A stretch of 23,689 bases of DNA from Actinobacteria bacterium UBA5975. GTDB lineage: Bacteria; Actinomycetota; Actinomycetes; Nanopelagicales; Nanopelagicaceae. The stretch is taken from contig DJBN01000003.1 in assembly GCA_002430075.1 (NCBI GenBank), forward strand, positions 1 through 23,689, read 5' to 3'. Below the pieces are notes generated by a model, which saw nothing but the letters and a program-made list of their open reading frames with translations, searched no databases and had not been told where the DNA came from. The position numbers were made by a program, and so were the translations under genes. This document shows positions 16,608 to 22,915 of the stretch, piece after piece; the first letter of the stretch is position 1, and every line of letters begins with the position of its first letter.

Positions 16608-18566
16608 ATGACAAGCGACTCCATTGAAAACCTTTCGAGCGAGAATCGAACTTTTACTCCGAGCGCTGAATTTGCGCTTCAAGCCAATGCACAACCAGGC
16701 ATTTATGCACATGCCGAGAAAGATCGATTGGCATTCTGGGAAGAACAAGCACGTGAGCTTCAGTGGGAGAAGAGTTGGGACACAACTCTTGAATGGGAAG
16801 CACCCTATGCAAAGTGGTTTATCGGCGGAAAAATAAATGCCACAGTAAACGCCCTCGATCGCCATGTCGCCCAAGGCCGCGGATCGCGCGTTGCATTTCA
16901 TTTCGAAGGCGAACCTGGCGATACGAGAACAATTACATATTCAGATTTACTTAAAGAGGTAAGTCAGGCAGCGCATGCGTTAACTGAAATCGGAATTACA
17001 TCTGGAGACCGAGTAGCTATCTATATGCCTCTGATCCCAGAAGCAGTTGTTGCAATGCTTGCTTGTGCACGCGTCGGAGCGATTCACTCTGTAGTATTTG
17101 GAGGATTCTCAGCGGACGCGCTTCTATCGAGAATTCAAGATGCTGATGCAAAGCTAGTAATTACAGCAGACGGTGGATTTAGAAAAGGCGCGCCATTCGC
17201 TCTCAAACCAGCAGTTGATGAGGCTCTTAAAGGACAGAGTAATGTGCAGTATGTTTTGGTTGTAAAGCGCACGGGAGAAGAAACGCAGTGGGTTGAAGGA
17301 CGCGATATTTGGTGGAACGATTTAGTCGAACGACAAAGCACTACTCATGAGCCAGAATTCTTCGAGAGCGAACATCCACTCTTTATTTTGTACACCTCTG
17401 GAACAACTGCGAAGCCAAAGGGAATTTTTCATACAACGGGTGGCTATCTCACCCAAGTGGCATACACACATAAAGTTGTCTTCGATATCAAGCCAGAGAG
17501 TGATGTCTACTGGTGTACCGCCGATGTTGGTTGGATTACCGGCCACTCATACATGGTCTATGGACCACTCATTAACTGTGCAACACAGGTCATTTATGAG
17601 GGAACGCCTGATACTCCACATAAAGGAAGAATGTTTGAAATTATCGAAAAGTACCAAGTAACAATTCTCTATACCGCACCAACTTTAATTAGAACATGGA
17701 TGAAATGGGGGGATGAATTTCCTCAAAAGTTTAATCTCTCTTCATTAAGACTTTTAGGTTCGGTTGGAGAACCAATTAATCCTGAAGCTTGGATGTGGTA
17801 CCGAGAAGTTATCGGTGGGGATAGATGTCCGATTGTTGATACATGGTGGCAGACTGAAACAGGTGCAATCATGATCTCTCCGTTACCTGGTGTGACTGCA
17901 ACAAAACCTGGATCTGCAATGAGGGCGCTACCTGGAATAAGTACAAAGGTTGTTGATGAGCAAGGTGTTCCAGTTTCCAATGGACATGGTGGATTTCTTA
18001 TTCTCGATCAACCATGGCCCTCGATGCTTCGCGGCGTCTGGGGTGAAGATGAGCGCTATAAAGAGACCTACTGGTCTCGCTTTCCAGGAATTTACTTTGC
18101 AGGAGACGGCGCAAAACTCGATACCGATGGCGCGATTTGGTTGATGGGTCGCGTTGACGATGTGATGAATATTTCCGGCCACCGAATTTCAACCACTGAA
18201 GTTGAATCTGCGCTCGTTTCTCACGAATCTGTGGCAGAAGCAGCTGTTGTAGGAGCTGCCGATCCTCTGACAGGGCAAGGCATTGTTGCCTTTGTAATCC
18301 TACGAAGTGGAATAGCGCATGGCGATGACCATCAACTTATTAAGAACTTGCGTGATCATGTCGCAAAGGAAATTGGCGCGATCGCAAAACCCCGTCAAAT
18401 AGTGGTTGTGAACGAACTTCCGAAGACTCGAAGTGGAAAAATCATGCGACGTTTACTTAAAGATGTCGCTGAAAATCGCGCAGTCGGGGATGCAACAACT
18501 TTGGCAGACCCCAACGTCATGAAGCTAATTTCCGAAGGCTTGCAATCAGCTAAAGACGAGGATTAG
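16608..18566 (+). CDS. acs: Acetyl-CoA synthetase (AMP-forming)
   Basis: Acs activates acetate to acetyl-CoA through an acetyl-AMP intermediate in the cytoplasm. The 652-residue protein is full length. The P-loop-like motif is YTSGTTAKPKG (262-272), with Ala where many homologues have Gly. VYWCTADVGWITGHSY and WWQTETG follow, then GRVDDVMNISGHR in the hinge region. PKTRSGKIMRR near the C-terminus contains the catalytic Lys611, which in this family is also the site of regulatory acetylation. No Shine-Dalgarno is seen before the ATG. Its 3' end overlaps the convergent cvpA-like gene by 17 bp. Nearness to crp is relevant because Crp/GlxR controls acetate genes in other actinobacteria, but no clear Crp site was found upstream. 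Confidence 0.97.
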   Translation: MTSDSIENLSSENRTFTPSAEFALQANAQPGIYAHAEKDRLAFWEEQARELQWEKSWDTTLEWEAPYAKWFIGGKINATVNALDRHVAQGRGSRVAFHFEGEPGDTRTITYSDLLKEVSQAAHALTEIGITSGDRVAIYMPLIPEAVVAMLACARVGAIHSVVFGGFSADALLSRIQDADAKLVITADGGFRKGAPFALKPAVDEALKGQSNVQYVLVVKRTGEETQWVEGRDIWWNDLVERQSTTHEPEFFESEHPLFILYTSGTTAKPKGIFHTTGGYLTQVAYTHKVVFDIKPESDVYWCTADVGWITGHSYMVYGPLINCATQVIYEGTPDTPHKGRMFEIIEKYQVTILYTAPTLIRTWMKWGDEFPQKFNLSSLRLLGSVGEPINPEAWMWYREVIGGDRCPIVDTWWQTETGAIMISPLPGVTATKPGSAMRALPGISTKVVDEQGVPVSNGHGGFLILDQPWPSMLRGVWGEDERYKETYWSRFPGIYFAGDGAKLDTDGAIWLMGRVDDVMNISGHRISTTEVESALVSHESVAEAAVVGAADPLTGQGIVAFVILRSGIAHGDDHQLIKNLRDHVAKEIGAIAKPRQIVVVNELPKTRSGKIMRRLLKDVAENRAVGDATTLADPNVMKLISEGLQSAKDED

Positions 18567-19020
18567 CAAGAGCCTTCTCGACCTGAATGCGAACCTGAGC
18601 TATTGCCGTAGGTGCGTGCTTATTTATTTGCAGGTAGACCTTGCTCTCTGAGACCTGGTTCTGCCCTGCTGTCCATGGCACCCATAAGAGAATTGTTCCA
18701 ACCACATACGCCAAGAGTGTGTACTTGCCGACTTCAAGAAGCGCACCTAAAACTGAATCAGCTAATCGCAGCGGTCCGCGAATGATTGTCATCTTCAACC
18801 CTTTTGCTAACAAGGTGCCCATCCATGAAGCTGCATAGGCGCCAGTAATAATGGCAACTATTAACCAACCACTCTGATCGAGCTTCACCACGAAATACAT
18901 GGCGGCGACTCCGCCTGCTATAAAAAATACTGCGCGCAAAATTGTTGTTACTAGTCCATTTCTATATCCGCTAATTAACGCGCCACATGCAATTAAAATG
19001 AAAACGAGATCAAATATCAT
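18550..19020 (-). CDS. CvpA-family membrane protein, MarP-like without the protease domain
   Basis: The 156-residue protein has four hydrophobic segments at about 3-20, 25-46, 52-73 and 93-114, and a 40-residue polar tail ending in a predicted helix. The N-terminal FDLVFILIACGALISGYRNG resembles CvpA-type proteins. In mycobacteria the gene in this place, after nth and a TlpA-like gene, is marP, where the same four-helix CvpA domain carries a periplasmic chymotrypsin-like protease. Here the reading frame stops just after the helices and no GDSGGP-type motif follows, because acs is encoded convergently. It may be a shortened MarP or a plain CvpA protein. Its start overlaps the TlpA-like stop by 4 nt (ATGA). 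Confidence 0.75.
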   Translation of the reverse strand: MIFDLVFILIACGALISGYRNGLVTTILRAVFFIAGGVAAMYFVVKLDQSGWLIVAIITGAYAASWMGTLLAKGLKMTIIRGPLRLADSVLGALLEVGKYTLLAYVVGTILLWVPWTAGQNQVSESKVYLQINKHAPTAIAQVRIQVEKALANPRL

Positions 19021-19541
19021 CGAGTTCCCAAATATTTCTTTGAGGCCTTTTCAATATCGGCAGCGGATGCAAAAGGTCCAATGTGTTTGTGTACTACAGC
19101 ACCTGTTGAATCAATAAACCAAGTCACAGGAACTCCCATTCCAAATAAGGGGCGCGTTGACCCTTTGACGTCATAAAGAATTGGCCATGTGATGCCATGT
19201 GTTTTAACAAATTTACGCACAGAAGATTGGCTCTTCTCTTCCACGGCAATACCAATGAGTTGAACCTGGTCGCCGTACTTGCTCATAAATTCACTAAGGA
19301 GCGGGAGCTCTTTTTTACATGGATAGCACCATGTTCCCCAGACATTAATCAGCGCAGGTCCTCTGATTGCGTCAACTGATATTCCAGCACCTCCCGCTAA
19401 ACACTCAAGTGGAGGCGCCTTGCTGCTGACGATATTTATATCTTGGCAACCAACGACTTTTCCAGGAGAAAGGCTAGAACTGCCGGAAGAACACCCGGAA
19501 AGAAGAACGGCGATTGAAACCAACAATAAAAATTTCTTCAC
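19017..19541 (-). CDS. TlpA/ResA-like thioredoxin-fold lipoprotein
   Basis: This is a 174-residue exported protein. The signal peptide has a basic MKKF start, a hydrophobic core and the lipobox LSGC (14-17), so the mature protein should begin at lipid-modified Cys17 on the outer side of the membrane. The thioredoxin domain contains VWGTWCYPC with active-site Cys72 and Cys75, and the cis-proline loop GVPVTW with Pro138. TlpA/ResA proteins reduce disulfides, often in apocytochrome c. The target here is unknown. Two further cysteines, 32 and 47, lie before the fold and could form a disulfide. It overlaps nth and the CvpA-like gene by 4 nt each, the gene order seen in mycobacteria. Confidence 0.9.
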   Translation of the reverse strand: MKKFLLLVSIAVLLSGCSSGSSSLSPGKVVGCQDINIVSSKAPPLECLAGGAGISVDAIRGPALINVWGTWCYPCKKELPLLSEFMSKYGDQVQLIGIAVEEKSQSSVRKFVKTHGITWPILYDVKGSTRPLFGMGVPVTWFIDSTGAVVHKHIGPFASAADIEKASKKYLGTR

Positions 19542-20236
19542 CGGAAATCCTTATCCGTCTTTACTAATAGTTTTGCTTTTACAGGATCCATCTCGCCGAT
19601 GCCTACTGAAGGACAGAGTTTGGCTAGCGGACATGCACCGCATGCAGGTTTACGTGAATGACATATGCGACGGCCATGCCAAATCATTCGTTGTGAGAGA
19701 TTGGTCCACTCTTTCTGCGGTATCAATTCTCCAACTTGATGCTCTACTTTGACTGGATCCATTGAAGTGGTCCAATGAAAACGTCGCGAGAGCCGACCAA
19801 AGTGTGTGTCAACTGTTATGCCAGGAATATCAAAGGCATGACCTAAGACTACATTTGCAGTTTTTCTTCCCACACCTGGGAGCGTAATCAATTCCTCTAA
19901 AGTCGAAGGAACTTCACCATCAAAATTCTCAACTAATTTTCTTCCGAGCCCATTGAGGTGGCGAGCTTTGGCGTGATAGAAACCTGCTGAGAATATATAT
20001 TCTTCGATTTCAGCCAGGGGGGCCTTTGCATAATCTTTTGCCTTCTTATACTTCTTAAAGAGCGCTGGAGTAATAGTATTGACTCTTTTATCTGTGCACT
20101 GCGCTGAAAGAACCACTGCAATAATCAGTTCAAGAGGGTTTTTAAAATCCAATTCGCAGCGGATCTCAGGGTAGGTCTTCGTCAATATTCGATAGATAGC
20201 CCGAGCCTCTTTCCGGGTTTCTCTATCGACTGCCAT
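19538..20236 (-). CDS. nth: Endonuclease III (DNA glycosylase/AP lyase)
   Basis: Nth removes oxidised pyrimidines and nicks at the abasic site. The protein is 232 residues. The helix-hairpin-helix LPGVGRKT (119-126) ends with the catalytic Lys125, and the catalytic Asp143 is in TVDTHFGR. The 4Fe-4S cluster ligands follow the exact C-x6-C-x2-C-x5-C spacing at Cys192, 199, 202 and 208. The ATG has no Shine-Dalgarno. TAGTTT on the minus strand (20248-20243) lies 6 nt before it, which suggests a leaderless transcript. The gene is divergent from crp, as in mycobacteria and streptomycetes. Confidence 0.96.
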   Translation of the reverse strand: MAVDRETRKEARAIYRILTKTYPEIRCELDFKNPLELIIAVVLSAQCTDKRVNTITPALFKKYKKAKDYAKAPLAEIEEYIFSAGFYHAKARHLNGLGRKLVENFDGEVPSTLEELITLPGVGRKTANVVLGHAFDIPGITVDTHFGRLSRRFHWTTSMDPVKVEHQVGELIPQKEWTNLSQRMIWHGRRICHSRKPACGACPLAKLCPSVGIGEMDPVKAKLLVKTDKDFR

Positions 20237-20241
20237 ACGAG

Positions 20242-20248
20242 TAAACTA
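20242..20248. promoter_or_regulatory. Symmetric bidirectional -10 element for nth and crp
   Basis: The heptamer TAAACTA reads TAAACT on the plus strand (20242-20247) and TAGTTT on the minus strand (20248-20243); both fit the TANNNT -10 pattern. Each hexamer is followed by exactly 6 nt and then a start codon: GTG of crp at 20254 and ATG of nth at 20236. The two first bases are 18 bp apart. If transcription begins at the start codons, as in actinobacterial leaderless genes, one shared core drives both. Neither gene has a visible Shine-Dalgarno in the 17-bp space. Confidence 0.6.
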
Positions 20249-20253
20249 CCCAC

Positions 20254-20937
20254 GTGCCTCAAGAAGATGAAGTCGTAAGACGAGCCCCGCTTTTTACCGC
20301 CCTTGACGATGCTCAGGCGGCGTCTCTTCGCGCCTCAATGGATTCGGTCAAGATCACCAAAGGTGGAATTCTCTTCAAGGAAGGTGACGAAGGTGAACAT
20401 GTCTATGTGATCGCTGATGGAAAACTTAAATTGGGCACCTCCAGCGGAGACGGACGCGAAAACCTCCTTTCAATTTTGGGACCGGGTGAAATGTTTGGCG
20501 AGCTCTCACTCTTTGACCCAGGCCCACGCACCTCAACGGCAACAGCAGTTACCGATGCCAGACTCTTTTCACTCAGCCATGAAAAATTGATTCCTTGGCT
20601 TAAGGGAAATCCAGAAGTTTCACTGCAACTACTTGCACGTTTAGCGCAGAGACTACGCCGCACCAATGAAGCAGTAGGTGACTTAGTTTTCTCTGATGTT
20701 CCTGGCCGCGTAGCAAAAGCGCTTATTGATTTAGGAACACGTTTTGGAAAACAGACAGATGAAGGTCTCTTTGTTCACCACGATCTAACTCAAGAAGAAC
20801 TTGCTCAGCTTGTTGGTGCATCTCGAGAAACCGTGAACAAAGCTCTCGCTGATTTTGCTGGCCGTGGTTGGCTCAAGCTTGATGGCCGCGCAGTCTTGAT
20901 TACAGATGTGGAACGCCTCGAAAAAAGAGGTAAGTGA
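20254..20937 (+). CDS. crp: Crp/GlxR-type cAMP-responsive transcription regulator
   Basis: The 227-residue protein has an N-terminal cyclic-nucleotide-binding domain, then a dimer helix and a C-terminal winged helix. The phosphate-binding cassette FGELSLFDPGPRTST (81-95) keeps Glu83, Arg92 and Thr93, the residues expected for cAMP binding. The DNA-binding helix-turn-helix spans about 178-200, with GASRETVNKALADFAGRG nearly as in GlxR of corynebacteria and Crp of mycobacteria. These regulators control carbon metabolism on a large scale. The start is GTG at 20254 with no Shine-Dalgarno, probably leaderless from the promoter shared with nth. The last codons hold a hairpin that serves as a terminator for the opposite strand. 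Confidence 0.95.
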   Translation: MPQEDEVVRRAPLFTALDDAQAASLRASMDSVKITKGGILFKEGDEGEHVYVIADGKLKLGTSSGDGRENLLSILGPGEMFGELSLFDPGPRTSTATAVTDARLFSLSHEKLIPWLKGNPEVSLQLLARLAQRLRRTNEAVGDLVFSDVPGRVAKALIDLGTRFGKQTDEGLFVHHDLTQEELAQLVGASRETVNKALADFAGRGWLKLDGRAVLITDVERLEKRGK

Positions 20938-20943
20938 CCTCTT
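20921..20943 (-). terminator. Intrinsic terminator of the yqeY-ridA unit, inside the end of crp
   Basis: On the minus strand AAGAGGT (20943-20937) and ACCTCTT (20931-20925) form a perfect 7-bp stem around a 5-nt loop, with the T run continuing to 20921. It starts 18 bp beyond the ridA stop codon. On the plus strand no T run follows, so it should stop only minus-strand transcripts. It overlaps the last codons and stop of crp. The stem is short, which limits confidence. Confidence 0.6.
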
Positions 20944-20960
20944 CACTTCAGTTGTAAGCG

Positions 20961-21422
20961 TTAAGCAATCTCTACTGTTAACTCAACTTCAACAGGTGCG
21001 TTTAGTGGAAGCTCTGCAACACCAAGGGCGCTTCTAGCTGCTATTCCTGCTTCGCCCCAGATATGCATAAAGAGCTCTGATGCTCCATTGGCAACCGCTG
21101 GTTGTGCTGTGAATCCTGGAGCGCCGTTCACATAGCAAACCACTCGAACAACTTTCACAATCGAATCAATGGGTGCAACTAACTCAACTGCAGCAAGAGC
21201 GTTGAGAGCACAAATTTCAGCAAGTGCCTTAGCTTCATCCACAGTGAGATCAGAACCAACTTTGCCTTCTCGTGCAATCTTTCCATCCACCATCGGGAGC
21301 TGACCTGCAGTAAAGACTAGGTTTCCTGTGCGAGTTGCAGGAACATAGGCAGCAATAGGCTTTGATGTAACAGGAAGTGTTAATCCCTTTTCAGCAAGCT
21401 TTGCTCGCACATCCGTAGCCAT
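20961..21422 (-). CDS. RidA/YjgF-YER057c-UK114 family protein
   Basis: RidA-family proteins hydrolyse reactive enamines and imines such as 2-aminoacrylate; this is a divergent actinobacterial branch with unproven activity. The 153-residue form starting at ATG 21422 begins MATDVRAKLAEKGLTLP. NLVFTAGQLPMVDGKI and a C-terminal arginine in AGIAARSALGVAELP (Arg130) match the active-site region, followed by PVEVE. A longer frame to 21497 adds 25 residues, but these fall inside the DUF4177-type gene and are unlike RidA; the ATG at 21422 forms a TAATG overlap with that gene's stop. A RidA gene sits near crp in mycobacteria too. Confidence 0.88.
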   Translation of the reverse strand: MATDVRAKLAEKGLTLPVTSKPIAAYVPATRTGNLVFTAGQLPMVDGKIAREGKVGSDLTVDEAKALAEICALNALAAVELVAPIDSIVKVVRVVCYVNGAPGFTAQPAVANGASELFMHIWGEAGIAARSALGVAELPLNAPVEVELTVEIA

Positions 21423-21574
21423 TACTTGATTTCTCGTTTCATGTAGGCAACAAGCTGTTCTCCGCCAGGGGCCGGAATCACAGTTACGAGATCCCATCCA
21501 TCAGAACCCCATGTATCGAGAATCTGCTTTGTTGCATGTGAAAGAAGTGGAACTGTTGCATATTCGAATTTCAT
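21422..21574 (-). CDS. Small DUF4177-type protein (50 aa)
   Basis: This short gene is read directly from the sequence. It codes for 50 residues: MKFEYATVPLLSHATKQIL at the start, then DTWGSDGWDLVTVIP, then PGGEQLVAYMKREIK. The layout W/FEYATVPLL, WGxDGWxLV and LVAYxKR is that of the DUF4177-type proteins encoded before ridA near crp in actinobacteria. Function is unknown. Both ends are translationally coupled: its ATG shares a base with the yqeY TAA, and its TAA shares bases with the ridA ATG (TAATG twice). AGGGAG precedes the ATG at good spacing. Confidence 0.88.
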   Translation of the reverse strand: MKFEYATVPLLSHATKQILDTWGSDGWDLVTVIPAPGGEQLVAYMKREIK

Positions 21575-22029
21575 TAGTTGCTCCCTAGCGCTGCTTTAAC
21601 GAGTGATGAAACGAGTGCTCCATCTGCTTTTCCTGCAATCTGTGGCTTGATAGCGCCCATGACCTTGCCCATATCGCCAGGTCCTGATGCACCAGTTGAT
21701 GCAACTGCTGCAGCAATCATCTTCTTAATATCATCTTCGGAAAGTTGTGCCGGTAGATATTGCGCAATGACTTCGCCTTCGGCTTTCTCTTCTGCGGCTT
21801 TGTCAGTGCGTCCTGCTTTTGCAAATTCTTCTGCTGCTTCGCGACGCTTCTTTGCCTCACGTGAGAGAACAGTGATGATCTCGTCATCGGAGAGCACGCG
21901 TGCCTCTTTGCCAGAAACCTCTTCGTTGGTGATTGCAGTCAGCACCATGCGAATCGTGCCTGATACAACCTTATTGCTGCTACGAATTGCTTCTGTGAGG
22001 TCACTCCTTAGTGTCTCTTTAAGTCCCAC
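21574..22029 (-). CDS. GatB/YqeY domain-containing protein
   Basis: The 151-residue helical protein starts with GTG at 22029. It has the free-standing YqeY organisation: LKETLRSDLTEAIRSSNK at the N-terminus, RMVLTAITNEEV, the charged SREAKKRREAAEEF helix, IAQYLPAQLSEDDI, and GDMGKVMGAIKPQIAGKADG near the end. The C-terminal half resembles the tail domain of GatB, which contacts tRNA in the Glu-tRNA(Gln)/Asp-tRNA(Asn) amidotransferase. The role of the stand-alone form is unclear. A GGAG lies about ten bases upstream. It heads a three-gene unit with the DUF4177-type protein and RidA, and is divergent from the phosphoesterase over 69 bp. Confidence 0.92.
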   Translation of the reverse strand: MGLKETLRSDLTEAIRSSNKVVSGTIRMVLTAITNEEVSGKEARVLSDDEIITVLSREAKKRREAAEEFAKAGRTDKAAEEKAEGEVIAQYLPAQLSEDDIKKMIAAAVASTGASGPGDMGKVMGAIKPQIAGKADGALVSSLVKAALGSN

Positions 22030-22098
22030 TAGCTTGATGCTCCAATTCTTTCAATTGTTCGGGTATATCTTCTCATGTCCATGTAAGGTGCATTTACT

Positions 22099-22914
22099 AT
22101 GACTTACGTAATTCGCGAGGCTGAAATGCCCATTTTGCCCCCGGGTCATGAAGATATTCGAATTCTCCACTTTTCTGATCTTCACCTGACGCCAGCACGC
22201 AAGAGTGAGATTGCAGATATCAAGTCATTTATATCGCTCAAACCCGATTTAGTAATTAGTACCGGGGATTTCTTAGCCCATAAAGACGCTGTTCCTGTAG
22301 CCCTTGATGCCCTCGATGCCCTTCTTGATGTACCTGGTCTCTTCGTCTTTGGTTCCAATGATTATTACGAACCAATTCCCAAGAATCCTTTGAAGTACCT
22401 GCTACCAAATCATGGCAAGCGCAAACATGGACCAGAGCTCCCATGGCAAGAACTCGATTCTGGGCTACAAGCTCGCGGATGGAAGAACATCAACACATCG
22501 CGCACCACACTGACTATCAAGAAAACAATGATTGAAGCGCGCGGAACGGATGATGCTCATCTTGAATTCGATGATTACTCACTTGTAGAAGGTGAAGCCG
22601 GTAAATGTGACGTCGCTATTGGAGTTACCCATGCTCCATATTTAAGAATTATCGAAGGAATGAAAAATGACCACCTTGACGCAATTTTTGCCGGTCACAC
22701 CCATGGTGGTCAGGTTCGTCTACCTTGGCCAGGCGGATCGAAAGCGCTAACTACTAATTGTGATCTACCACATTGGCGTGCGCGTGGATTAACTGTCGTC
22801 AAAGGTGAACCGCTTTTACATGTATCTGCAGGTATGGGCACCGGGCCATTTTCAAGAATTCGAGTTGCAAGTCCCCCAGAGGTTTCGCTTGTAACTCTTA
22901 CAGCTGCTTTTTAA
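22099..22914 (+). CDS. Metallophosphoesterase (calcineurin-like, YkuE-type)
   Basis: The 271-residue protein has the metal-binding motifs in order: HFSDLHL near residue 25, STGDF near 55, GSNDYY near 85 where the family usually has GNHD, VTHAPY near 176, and FAGHTHGGQ near 197. The Asn of the third motif is kept, so two-metal binding should be possible. No signal peptide or membrane helix is visible, unlike some YkuE relatives. The substrate is unknown. AAGGTG lies upstream of the ATG. In mycobacteria and streptomycetes a related gene follows a class A penicillin-binding protein gene in this region; that gene is absent here. It ends one base before the convergent gmd stop. Confidence 0.88.
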   Translation: MTYVIREAEMPILPPGHEDIRILHFSDLHLTPARKSEIADIKSFISLKPDLVISTGDFLAHKDAVPVALDALDALLDVPGLFVFGSNDYYEPIPKNPLKYLLPNHGKRKHGPELPWQELDSGLQARGWKNINTSRTTLTIKKTMIEARGTDDAHLEFDDYSLVEGEAGKCDVAIGVTHAPYLRIIEGMKNDHLDAIFAGHTHGGQVRLPWPGGSKALTTNCDLPHWRARGLTVVKGEPLLHVSAGMGTGPFSRIRVASPPEVSLVTLTAAF

Positions 22915-22915
22915 C

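Noticed and set aside
16584..16901. Minus-strand open frame of 105 codons crossing the acs start
   Set aside because: Most of it is antisense to conserved acs codons, the peptide resembles no family I know, and it would occupy the acs promoter.
21423..21497. Longer N-terminus for the RidA-family protein from 21497
   Set aside because: The extra 25 residues fall in another frame of the DUF4177-type gene and are unlike RidA. The TAATG-coupled ATG at 21422 fits.
21578..22102. Plus-strand open frame of 174 codons opposite yqeY
   Set aside because: It is antisense to a well-supported YqeY gene, has the Ser/Ala-rich composition of a shadow frame, and has no ribosome binding site or recognisable motif.
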